NCBI GenBank assembly: GCA_013375455.1
Contig: JABXJT010000029.1
Location: forward strand, 1-54,237
DNA length: 54,237 nt
Source: Candidatus Helarchaeota archaeon
GTDB lineage: Archaea; Asgardarchaeota; Lokiarchaeia; Helarchaeales; HEL-GB-A
Reading direction: 5' to 3'
The position numbers and the translations under genes are program-made. The notes beneath the pieces were generated by a model. That model had not been told where the DNA came from, searched no databases, and saw only the letters and a program-made list of their open reading frames with translations. This document shows positions 35,666 through 42,549 of the stretch, piece after piece (the first letter of the stretch is position 1; every line of letters begins with the position of its first letter).

Positions 35666-36835
35666 ATGAAAAAGGCTTTAGGGAATATTAGAATACTGGA
35701 TTTCTCACAGTATATATCAGGTCCATGGGGCTCAATGATTTTAGCAGAGTTTGGGGCAGATGTCATAAAAATTGAACCCATTAAAACCGGCGAATCTTTT
35801 CGAATCCGGCTAATGGAGGATCCTGAGCTCGAACCCTTATTTCATCTCATCAACCACGATAAAAAATCAATGACCCTGAATATAGCTAAACCTGAAGGCC
35901 AAGAGATAGTCAGGAAATTAGTCCTTAAATCTGATGTCGTGCTTGAAAATTTCGTTCCCGGAATCATGGATAAATTTGGAATTGGATACAATGCGCTGAA
36001 AAAATTAAATCCTGGTATAATTTATTGTGCTGTTTCTGGCTATGGACAAACGGGAATAGAAGAATGGGTCAAAAAGCCCTCTTTTGATTTAATCGCCCAA
36101 GCACAATCTGGGGTCCTTGATATCTATAACCTTTATGAACAACATCCACCTCTTGCCATTGCTGATATATCCACCGCATCCTATGCAGTAATATGCATTT
36201 TAATTGCTCTAAACTACAAAAATATGACTGGAAAGGGCCAATTTATTGATTTAAGCATGCTGGATCTCATGTACACCCTAAATTTACGCACCAATATCAT
36301 TCAATATGTCCCAAAAGAGCGATATGAAAATCCACGCCCGACCTATCGAACGTGGAAAGCCAAAGATGGTTATATTGCTATTGCAGTTTCCACTCATCGG
36401 CAATGGAACAATTTTTGCAAGGCAATAGAGCGGGAAGATTTAACAGATGACTCACGGTTTGATTTCCCATACAAAAGATGGCAAAATCGCGATATTTTAA
36501 ACCCCATAGTAGCTGAGTGGTTTCAATCCAAAACTCTTTCCGAAATTGAGCAAATAATGTTCGACGCCCATATTCCCTGCGGACGCGTCCGTAAAAAAGA
36601 AGAAATTCATGAGCACCCACAGTTGAAAGCAAGAGGCATGCCCATGACAAGGTTCAAATTTGAAGGATTTGGACGAATTTACATGCCTGATGTCTTTGTA
36701 AAATTCTCTGAAACACCAGGCTCCATTGAAAGGATGGCACCAAAACTAGGAGAACACACTGATGAAATACTACAAGAAGTAGCAGGTTTGAAAATGGCCG
36801 AAATCAAAGCGCTGCGGGAAAAAGAAGTGATCTAA
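35666..36835 (+). CDS. Class III (CaiB/BaiF/FRC) CoA-transferase, copy 2
   Basis: A 389-residue CoA-transferase, paralog of the one at 28791. I start it at the ATG at 35666: GGGGAAG precedes it by 9 bases, and KKALGNIRILDFSQYISGPWG then lines up with the start of copy 1. The likely catalytic Asp is in IADISTASY near 170, and GKGQFIDLSMLDLM is intact. The C-terminal half matches copy 1 in PGSIERMAPKLGEHTDEIL. It is divergent to the tandem nitroreductase copy 2 and followed by a nitronate-monooxygenase-like gene, so it probably belongs to the same pathway. Substrate unknown. Confidence 0.92.
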   Translation: MKKALGNIRILDFSQYISGPWGSMILAEFGADVIKIEPIKTGESFRIRLMEDPELEPLFHLINHDKKSMTLNIAKPEGQEIVRKLVLKSDVVLENFVPGIMDKFGIGYNALKKLNPGIIYCAVSGYGQTGIEEWVKKPSFDLIAQAQSGVLDIYNLYEQHPPLAIADISTASYAVICILIALNYKNMTGKGQFIDLSMLDLMYTLNLRTNIIQYVPKERYENPRPTYRTWKAKDGYIAIAVSTHRQWNNFCKAIEREDLTDDSRFDFPYKRWQNRDILNPIVAEWFQSKTLSEIEQIMFDAHIPCGRVRKKEEIHEHPQLKARGMPMTRFKFEGFGRIYMPDVFVKFSETPGSIERMAPKLGEHTDEILQEVAGLKMAEIKALREKEVI

Positions 36836-36909
36836 TCTATTTTTTCAAAAATTTTTTAATGAAGCACCACATAAATTGATTTATATTTTCACCTACTGAG
36901 GAGACTAAA

Positions 36910-37935
36910 ATGCCAATTCATACAGAAATTTGTGACCTTATTGGAATAAAGCACCCAATAATCCAAGCTGGGATGGGACCTTTCACGACCGTGAAATTAG
37001 CTGCAGCAGTTTCAAAAGAAGGCGCCTTAGGTGTTGTTAGTCAATGCGGCGGTCCTCATTATGAAAAATACCGCGATAAAACTCACGTAGAAGTGATGGC
37101 CGATGCTATTGAAGAAACTAATAAAAATACGAATAATATTTTCGGGATAAATGTTCGAGTTCCAAAAACATCAGATGACGCCAAGAATGTCGTAGATTAT
37201 GTAGTGGATGCTGTAGAAAGCGATTCAAAATTGGCGAAAAAACTAAGAGTTGTGATTACTTCTGCTGGAGATCCTTTACAAGAATATCTCAAAAAGATAA
37301 AAAAGGCAGGCATGATCCACCTCCATGTGGCAGCAGCAGTGAGCCATGCAAAACGAGTCGAAAGAGCCGGATGTGACGCTGTAATTGCGTCAGGTTATGA
37401 GGCAGGAGGTCATTTAGCACTTAAACCAGTTCATACATTCGTTTTAATTCCAGAAGTAATAAAATCTGTTAACATTCCTGTAATAGCGGCTGGTGGAATG
37501 TGTGATGGTAAATCTCTGGCAGCTATACTAATAATGGGTGGGGCTGGTGTCCAAATGGGCACCCGATTTATCGCTACTAGCGATTCTGATTTCAAAGATT
37601 GCTATAAAGAATCCTTCCTTGAAGGAAAGATGTCGGATACTGTTGTAATGGAGGGCTTTCTTTCGCCCCATTGCAGGTATCTCTCCAATCCTTGGACAGA
37701 AGAATTTGTAAAAGTGATTGAAGCAGGCGCCACTGATGAGGAAAAGCTCCAATTTAAAGTTCAAGGTCGGATAAATGCGGCAGAAGTTGGCGATAAAGAT
37801 AAAGGGTCAATGTTGTGTGGTATGTGCGTGGGTCGTATACACGAGATTCCAACCGTAAAAGAAGTTATAAATCAAGTCATAAACGAAGCCGAGGAACTCT
37901 TAAGGACTAGACCTAATGCTGTCCTAAAAGGTTAA
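36910..37935 (+). CDS. Nitronate monooxygenase-like NAD(P)H/FMN oxidoreductase
   Basis: A 341-residue TIM-barrel flavoprotein of the nitronate monooxygenase/2-nitropropane dioxygenase family. HPIIQAGMGPF near 15, GALGVVSQCGG near 38, GCDAVIASGYEAGGH near 155, IPVIAAGGMCDGKSLAA near 190 and GVQMGTRFIAT near 215 form the FMN pocket; the GYEAGGH motif holds the catalytic His region. Close relatives also include enoyl reductases (FabK-like) of anaerobes. It starts at ATG after GAGGAG and lies 74 bases after CoA-transferase copy 2. In an anaerobe, enoyl-CoA-type reduction is the likelier role; the actual substrate is open. Confidence 0.9.
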   Translation: MPIHTEICDLIGIKHPIIQAGMGPFTTVKLAAAVSKEGALGVVSQCGGPHYEKYRDKTHVEVMADAIEETNKNTNNIFGINVRVPKTSDDAKNVVDYVVDAVESDSKLAKKLRVVITSAGDPLQEYLKKIKKAGMIHLHVAAAVSHAKRVERAGCDAVIASGYEAGGHLALKPVHTFVLIPEVIKSVNIPVIAAGGMCDGKSLAAILIMGGAGVQMGTRFIATSDSDFKDCYKESFLEGKMSDTVVMEGFLSPHCRYLSNPWTEEFVKVIEAGATDEEKLQFKVQGRINAAEVGDKDKGSMLCGMCVGRIHEIPTVKEVINQVINEAEELLRTRPNAVLKG

Positions 37936-38010
37936 GGTTTTTATTAGGTAATCCTATAAAAATAATTAGTTTTTTATTCCACCATCATCTAATTCATGGG
38001 GGGAAATCCA

Positions 38011-38541
38011 TTGGATATAGTAAAAGGGATAAAACCTTACCTGATAACCACCGCAGGATTAATTATTAGTGGAATACTAGCATTTACACTATTTTATCTA
38101 ACTGCTCTTAAGGCACCTTTATTATCTTTTATTTTCGGCATAAATGGAGCTTTTATTGGAGGATTTATGGTATTTATTTTAGTTAATTCTTATTTATCTA
38201 GTGAAACATGGACTGGTTTATACATCTGTAATGCATTACTTACCGTTTTGGGTGTTCTATTTCTAATTTACTTTTTCGATGAATTAAGAGACTTTTTTCA
38301 AGGTGTTGTGTATTATCTAGTAGGAGGTTTTCCATACATCTTCATTTTTGGAACATTTCCCTATAGTCTTGGCACTTATTGTGGAAATGCAATGAGATTG
38401 CGCTTGAATAAAATGGATGAAAAGAAAAAAAGAAAATATATTATCATTATTAGCTGTGTTATTGTATTTGGAATTTGTGGAATGTATTTATTAACTCTTA
38501 TATTGCCGCCAATTTCCTCTATTCTTCCGCCAGCTGATTAA
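38011..38541 (+). CDS. Small multi-pass membrane protein
   Basis: A 176-residue membrane protein with about five hydrophobic segments and a short Pro-rich extracellular end (LILPPISSILPPAD). I start it at a TTG at 38011 because GGGGGG lies 7 bases upstream; the ATG at 37996 would place this ribosome-binding sequence inside the gene. No family recognised. It is convergent with module B, 31 bases from the SCP2-like gene, and may be unrelated to the flavoenzymes. Confidence 0.65.
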   Translation: MDIVKGIKPYLITTAGLIISGILAFTLFYLTALKAPLLSFIFGINGAFIGGFMVFILVNSYLSSETWTGLYICNALLTVLGVLFLIYFFDELRDFFQGVVYYLVGGFPYIFIFGTFPYSLGTYCGNAMRLRLNKMDEKKKRKYIIIISCVIVFGICGMYLLTLILPPISSILPPAD

Positions 38542-38572
38542 AAAGATTTAGAAAAGAAAAAAAAGTGAAAAG

Positions 38573-38911
38573 CTAGCTTACTGCTTTCATTAAGGCGTTA
38601 AAGCCAGCAAGATCGTTTAGATTTCCCCAGATCTTCAATTTTTTCTCTTTCAAAAGAGTCTTACCTTTTCCAGCAATTATATCAGCGCCTAAACCCGCAT
38701 CTTCCGTAATCACGAGCACATCACAAGCAGGATATTCTCCCTTGAAAAATTTGACCTTCTTAGGAGTAACAACTACGTAGCATTTCGAATCGCCGATATT
38801 ATAACCAATTATTTTTCCATAATAGGTTTTTAGCCAATTTTTTACTTTATCCATCGCGTTTTTGTTAATTTTCTCAACGATTGATGCCATTTCATCAATA
38901 AAATTTGCCAT
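38573..38911 (-). CDS. SCP2-like lipid-binding-fold protein (module B)
   Basis: A 112-residue paralog of the 30041 protein. The shared block is a helix then WLKTYYGKIIGYNI near 26-39, followed by a strand pair, a GEYPACDVLVIT strand and a final helix with LKIWGNLNDLAGFNALMKAV. The length fits single-domain SCP2 proteins. It is the last gene of module B, 21 bases after the FLGKP-type gene. Its place after the RHH pair differs from module A, where the SCP2-like gene comes first. Ligand unknown. Confidence 0.65.
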   Translation of the reverse strand: MANFIDEMASIVEKINKNAMDKVKNWLKTYYGKIIGYNIGDSKCYVVVTPKKVKFFKGEYPACDVLVITEDAGLGADIIAGKGKTLLKEKKLKIWGNLNDLAGFNALMKAVS

Positions 38912-38932
38912 ATCTCCAAATCCTCCAACTAT

Positions 38933-39187
38933 TTATTTGTTTTCTTTAATCCACAGTTTAAGCGCTTCTATAGCGGCATTATTGATGTTATCATTCGTGA
39001 CATTTCCGTATTTTTTAAGGACAGCTTTTTCTAAATCTTCGAAAAGGTCGTAATCTACAATTACATGTATTCGTGGTTTATCGTTATTCACGAAGAATTT
39101 TCTAAGTTTTGGTAATTTTTTGTATATTCTCATTCTCGAATATAAATCTTCATCAGTTCTCTTTGGTTTCCCTAAAAATTCAGACAT
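38933..39187 (-). CDS. RHH-like small protein with N-terminal FLGKP motif (module B)
   Basis: An 84-residue protein beginning MSEFLGKPKRTDEDLYSRM, followed by a basic helix, a strand IHVIVDY near 43, and two helices (DLFEDLEKAVLKKYG and NINNAAIEALKLWIKEN). It is a clear paralog of the 32278 gene. The ATG at 39187 is preferred over a GTG at 39196, since AGGTGA lies 7 bases before the ATG. A ribbon-helix-helix DNA-binding fold fits. It lies 28 bases after the DWPL-type gene. Confidence 0.65.
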   Translation of the reverse strand: MSEFLGKPKRTDEDLYSRMRIYKKLPKLRKFFVNNDKPRIHVIVDYDLFEDLEKAVLKKYGNVTNDNINNAAIEALKLWIKENK

Positions 39188-39215
39188 ATTATTCACCTTT
39201 CTAATTCATTTTCTC

Positions 39216-39428
39216 CTATTTCTCAAAAATTATTGGATGCAAGGGCCAATCAATGATATAAATACGAGTTCCTGGTTTTGAGCCATCTCCAGAGCGGACT
39301 ACACCTTCTAACTTCGGAAAATTATCGACTATCATCTTTATTAGTAAATTTGGGTCTAAACCACTATCTTTTGCAAGTTTTTCCAATCCTTTTTTACTCT
39401 CTGAATCAACTTCAATTTCAACTGACAT
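39216..39428 (-). CDS. RHH-like small protein with DWPL motif (module B)
   Basis: A 70-residue protein with strand VEIEVD, helices ESKKGLEKLAKDSG and PNLLIKMIVDNFPKL, and a beta end IYIIDWPLHPIIF. It is a shortened paralog of the 31995 gene; order and motif agree though overall identity is low. GGAG lies 8 bases upstream of the ATG. It lies 11 bases after the nitroreductase stop and so is co-transcribed with it. Fold assigned from pattern. Confidence 0.65.
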   Translation of the reverse strand: MSVEIEVDSESKKGLEKLAKDSGLDPNLLIKMIVDNFPKLEGVVRSGDGSKPGTRIYIIDWPLHPIIFEK

Positions 39429-39439
39429 GACTTCAACTC

Positions 39440-40153
39440 CTACTCTTTTTCAACCTCTCGGATTGCTTTTCGAATATACGGACGTCCCCACCGTTCGCTA
39501 AATATATGACATTCCAGTGAGTGCCTTGGAGGTCCAGCAGGTCTTCCCCTTGTTGGCTTTCCTACGAGAAAGCAGCACAATGGTTCCCAAAGTCTTGGTA
39601 TTCCTAATTTCTCAGCTAATAGGGCTCGCCGCCGCGGGTCAGGGTAAATTGGTGCTCCAATAAACGCAGCACCCAAACCAATTGCGTAGGTAGTTAACCA
39701 CATATTTTGTAAAGCTAAAGCAACGCTAACAAGGCTTAAATCTCGGGTTATCACCGTTGGACGTGGGTACTCAATCCAACCATGAATTGTGTAGCACGGA
39801 ATTATTATCAATGAACAGGTTCTGATTGCATCGACCATTAGTGATCCGGTCATGAGTCCTTTTATCGTCCGTAACTGAGATTTCTCGGGTAGGTACCATA
39901 CTCGCGCTTGTAACATATCAATAGAGCCAGATAAGCCCCATGCCGTATTAGTTATCTCTTCATTCGCTTCAGCTAAATATTCTATCGTTTCTTTGTCTCT
40001 GACAACAATGAAGCGATAATTCTGCATATTTTCATCGCTCGGAGCCCATACACCAGCGTGGAGAATTTTTTCGAGTTCTTCATCAGATACTTCATATTCA
40101 GGGTCAAATCTTCTAATCGATCTTCTACGATAAATAGCTTCAAATAAATCCAA
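39440..40153 (-). CDS. Nitroreductase-like flavoprotein (single domain, module B)
   Basis: A 237-residue single nitroreductase. It starts LFEAIYRRRSIRRFDPEYEV, an intact FMN-phosphate site, and continues with HAGVWAPSDENMQNYRF. The C-terminal tail is ERWGRPYIRKAI, shared with the tandem proteins. It should form a homodimer with two active sites. The start is a TTG at 40153, with GGGATGGATG about 5 bases upstream. A 111-bp copy of its 5' end and leader lies at 42301-42410. It is followed by the two RHH-like genes and the SCP2-like gene. Substrate unknown. Confidence 0.9.
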   Translation of the reverse strand: MDLFEAIYRRRSIRRFDPEYEVSDEELEKILHAGVWAPSDENMQNYRFIVVRDKETIEYLAEANEEITNTAWGLSGSIDMLQARVWYLPEKSQLRTIKGLMTGSLMVDAIRTCSLIIIPCYTIHGWIEYPRPTVITRDLSLVSVALALQNMWLTTYAIGLGAAFIGAPIYPDPRRRALLAEKLGIPRLWEPLCCFLVGKPTRGRPAGPPRHSLECHIFSERWGRPYIRKAIREVEKE

Positions 40154-40297
40154 TCTTCATCCATCCCTTTTTTTTTAATTAAAAAGAATTAAAAATTTTA
40201 TAAAATGCTTTATGAGTCGCAAAATTTTTTAATCTTTTGATTTTAATTAAAAGATAGAAGATTTAATTATAATCATCTAATTATGAGAAGGGAGAAA

Positions 40298-40525
40298 ATG
40301 TCAGCAAAGATATCGCCCCCTAATGAAATTGGTACTTTAACTATTAAAAATAGATTTGTTAGATCCGCCACATATAAGCGTTTAGCCGCTGATGATGGTA
40401 TGGTTACGGATGATCTTGTAGAATTTTATAAAATTCTAGCCAGAGGAGGAGTTGGATTGATTATTACTGGTTTAGCTTACATCCAACCAAACAGCCATGT
40501 TGATTCATACATCTTAAAATCTTAA
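40298..40525 (+). pseudogene. Truncated Old Yellow Enzyme (NADH:flavin oxidoreductase) N-terminus
   Basis: Only the first 75 residues of an OYE/2,4-dienoyl-CoA reductase-like TIM barrel remain. IKNRFVRSATYKRLAADDGMV is the family N-terminus, and GGVGLIITGLAYIQPNSH is the second strand region; a stop follows immediately. The full enzyme has about 350 residues or more, so this cannot bind FMN. It starts at the ATG at 40298 after GGGAG, or at 40283. Upstream is the divergent module B promoter; downstream the sequence changes to an unrelated small membrane ORF. It reads as a gene broken by deletion or insertion. Confidence 0.75.
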
Positions 40526-40533
40526 TCATTAAA

Positions 40534-40641
40534 TTACGGAGGAATGTCTGACCAAGTATTCGTTAACCATATATAAACAATGAGAAGTATGATAAGGAGA
40601 ATGCAGACCCATATAAGAGCTGCTTTTGTAGAATTTTTCAT
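40534..40641 (-). CDS. Small single-pass membrane protein
   Basis: A 35-residue ORF with a start MKNSTKAA, a hydrophobic helix of about 20 residues and an end WLTNTWSDIPP. AGAGG lies about 8 bases before the ATG at 40641, and a TATA-like TTTTTATA near 40686-40693 lies upstream, which together suggest a real small gene. It is inserted between the truncated OYE and the beta-helix gene. Function unknown. Confidence 0.45.
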   Translation of the reverse strand: MKNSTKAALIWVCILLIILLIVYIWLTNTWSDIPP

Positions 40642-40756
40642 AGGTATTCCTCTGTTTGACCCACCGATTGTTATTGTACCACATGATATAAAAATACTGT
40701 AGGATATACAAATATAATTAGATGTCATATGATCTTTTGTAGGGAGACAATGAAAG

Positions 40757-42247
40757 GTGAAAAAGATCACGGTTGAAGGATATAGGAAATGTCTCCTGCT
40801 ATTCATCGTTTTAATATTTTCAATGTCTTTTTTCACTTTCTTTCAACTAGAGACACCAAGAAGTGCCAAGAATTGTAACTGCCTAAACCCTTCAGCTCAA
40901 GTACCACATAGTGCACCCCCGGCTCCACTCCATCCGTCCACAGCCCCTCTACCACCCCTGCCAGGAGGCCCGTACATAGAAGCTCCTCCACCACCCCCGC
41001 CAGGAGGCCCGTACATAGATATTGATGGCAATATCGAGTTAGAAAACATTGCAAGTTCGGGAGATGGTTCCGCGGGAAACCCATTCATCATTGAGAATTA
41101 CGTTATTGATGCAGGTAGCTTAGGCGGTCATGGAATAAGCATTAAGAATACCGACAAGCACTTCATCATTAGAAATTGTACTGTCATCAACGGAAATACT
41201 GGATACGCGGGGATCAATCTTGAAAGCATGATGAACGGGAGGATAATCAATAACACCCTCAACAATAATTATTATGGAGTTCGGGCCTATTTTGCAGACC
41301 AAAACTTAATTGCCAATAACACCCTCAACAATAATTATTATGGAGTTCGGGCCTATTTTGCAGACCAAAACTTAATTGCCAACAACACCGCTAATAATAA
41401 TGATTTTTATGGAATTTGGCTCTCTTCATCCTGCAATGACAACATAGTTGCCAACAACACCGCTAATAATAATGATTTTTATGGAATTTGGCTCTCTTCA
41501 TCCTGCAATGACAACATAGTTACCAATAACACCGCAAATTATAATTTTTATGTTGGAATTATGTTGTATGCTACTGCTGATAAAGCAGACAATAATACGG
41601 TTGTCAACAACACTGCTAATCATAATGCTTATGGAATTTCCATACGGTGTAATTGTCATGACAGTAAGATCATCAATAACACTGTCAATCACAATACCAA
41701 TTACGGAATTGAATTATGTCGTGTTGGCAGTTCATCCCCTTCTGGTATTACGCTGATCAACAATACCGCCAATTTTAATACAATGGGCATTCGTTTTTTC
41801 GCTTCTGATAGCAACACGGCTTCATTTAATACCGTTAATAATAACAGCGATACGGGTATTTGCTTAGAGAATTCTGATTTTAATACAATAACATGGAATG
41901 TATTAAGTGGAAATGCACGGGGTATTTATGAGATATATTGTACAGGTAATATAATAGCAAATAATAATTGTCCAAACCCACCTGGTAATGGTTGGGGTAA
42001 TGGAGGTAATGATAACGAGCCACCTTACGACAGCTTAATCTGGTTAACAATCCCAATGGGGATCACCATCACAGTATTGTCTGGAATTCTTTTTTACAGA
42101 ATACGAAGAACACCGACCGAGATTCTTTCAAACCCTAAAGAACCAACAAAAAGTCAATTCCCTCTTTCGGGGCTCTATTGCCATGGTTGCGGCAAAAGAA
42201 ATGCGGCAAAAGAAATCTTTTGCAAATATTGTGGGTATGAACTATAG
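40757..42247 (+). CDS. Surface beta-helix (NosD-like) protein with C-terminal membrane helix and zinc ribbon
   Basis: A 496-residue secreted protein: signal peptide at about 10-31, a Pro-rich spacer with two PGGPYI copies, then right-handed parallel beta-helix repeats at about 95-410. These repeats are of the form NNTxNxNxYGI and resemble NosD/PbH1 units. A transmembrane helix lies near 432-452, and a cytoplasmic tail ends in a ribbon with CHGCGKRN and CKYCGYEL. It starts at GTG 40757 behind AGGGAG. Repeats of this kind bind sugars or form surface layers. The tail ribbon facing the cytoplasm is unusual. Two recent duplications in the DNA extend the helix. Confidence 0.85.
   Translation: MKKITVEGYRKCLLLFIVLIFSMSFFTFFQLETPRSAKNCNCLNPSAQVPHSAPPAPLHPSTAPLPPLPGGPYIEAPPPPPPGGPYIDIDGNIELENIASSGDGSAGNPFIIENYVIDAGSLGGHGISIKNTDKHFIIRNCTVINGNTGYAGINLESMMNGRIINNTLNNNYYGVRAYFADQNLIANNTLNNNYYGVRAYFADQNLIANNTANNNDFYGIWLSSSCNDNIVANNTANNNDFYGIWLSSSCNDNIVTNNTANYNFYVGIMLYATADKADNNTVVNNTANHNAYGISIRCNCHDSKIINNTVNHNTNYGIELCRVGSSSPSGITLINNTANFNTMGIRFFASDSNTASFNTVNNNSDTGICLENSDFNTITWNVLSGNARGIYEIYCTGNIIANNNCPNPPGNGWGNGGNDNEPPYDSLIWLTIPMGITITVLSGILFYRIRRTPTEILSNPKEPTKSQFPLSGLYCHGCGKRNAAKEIFCKYCGYEL
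41249..41380 (+). repeat. Two identical 66-bp tandem copies inside the beta-helix gene
   Basis: The unit at 41249-41314 recurs at 41315-41380 without visible change. Each encodes 22 residues with NNTLNNNYYGV and ends AYFADQNLIA, one beta-helix turn. Identity at DNA level means a recent event. Confidence 0.9.
41381..41524 (+). repeat. Two 72-bp tandem copies inside the beta-helix gene
   Basis: The unit at 41381-41452 recurs at 41453-41524 with one difference near the end (GCC to ACC, Ala to Thr). Each encodes 24 residues, NNTANNNDFYGIWLSSSC and onward. It follows directly on the 66-bp pair, and both lengths keep the frame. Confidence 0.9.
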
Positions 42248-42300
42248 ATCAATCATTCAATGATGCTGCTATATCCCCTAGAACCAAAAGCACGTGCTGG

Positions 42301-42410
42301 AAATCTTCTAATCGATCTTCTACGATAAATTGCTTCAAATAAATCCATTCTTCATCCTTCCCTTATTTTTTTAAAAAAGAAGAATTGTAATTTTTAAAAT
42401 GCTTTATGAG
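42301..42410 (-). pseudogene. Remnant copy of a nitroreductase 5' end and leader
   Basis: About 110 bp closely match 40106-40216, the start and upstream region of the module B nitroreductase. On the minus strand an ATG at 42348 opens LFEAIYRRRSIRRF, the same residues as the intact gene, then diverges after about 16 codons and stops 15 codons later. The leader, including GCTTTATGAG, is also conserved. Both copies are on the same strand, about 2.2 kb apart. The two copies bracket the truncated OYE, the small membrane ORF and the beta-helix gene. The 302-bp gap at 42248-42549 holds nothing else. Confidence 0.75.
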
Positions 42411-42549
42411 TTCCGAATAACTCTAAATAAAAGTCAGCCAAGAACCTATCAACCAAATTCCCTATTCTTCCTTTTTTTTAGAATCCAGAATTTAGTACTT
42501 TTAAGTTATTCGGTTTATTTCGCTGGAATATTTTAATGCCTTAAATTTT

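Noticed and set aside
40833..41091. Gly- or Leu-rich minus-strand ORFs opposite the beta-helix gene
   Set aside because: They mirror the Pro-rich codons of the real gene on the other strand.
41249..41524. CRISPR-like array
   Set aside because: Copies are directly adjacent, in frame and coding for beta-helix turns, with no spacers.
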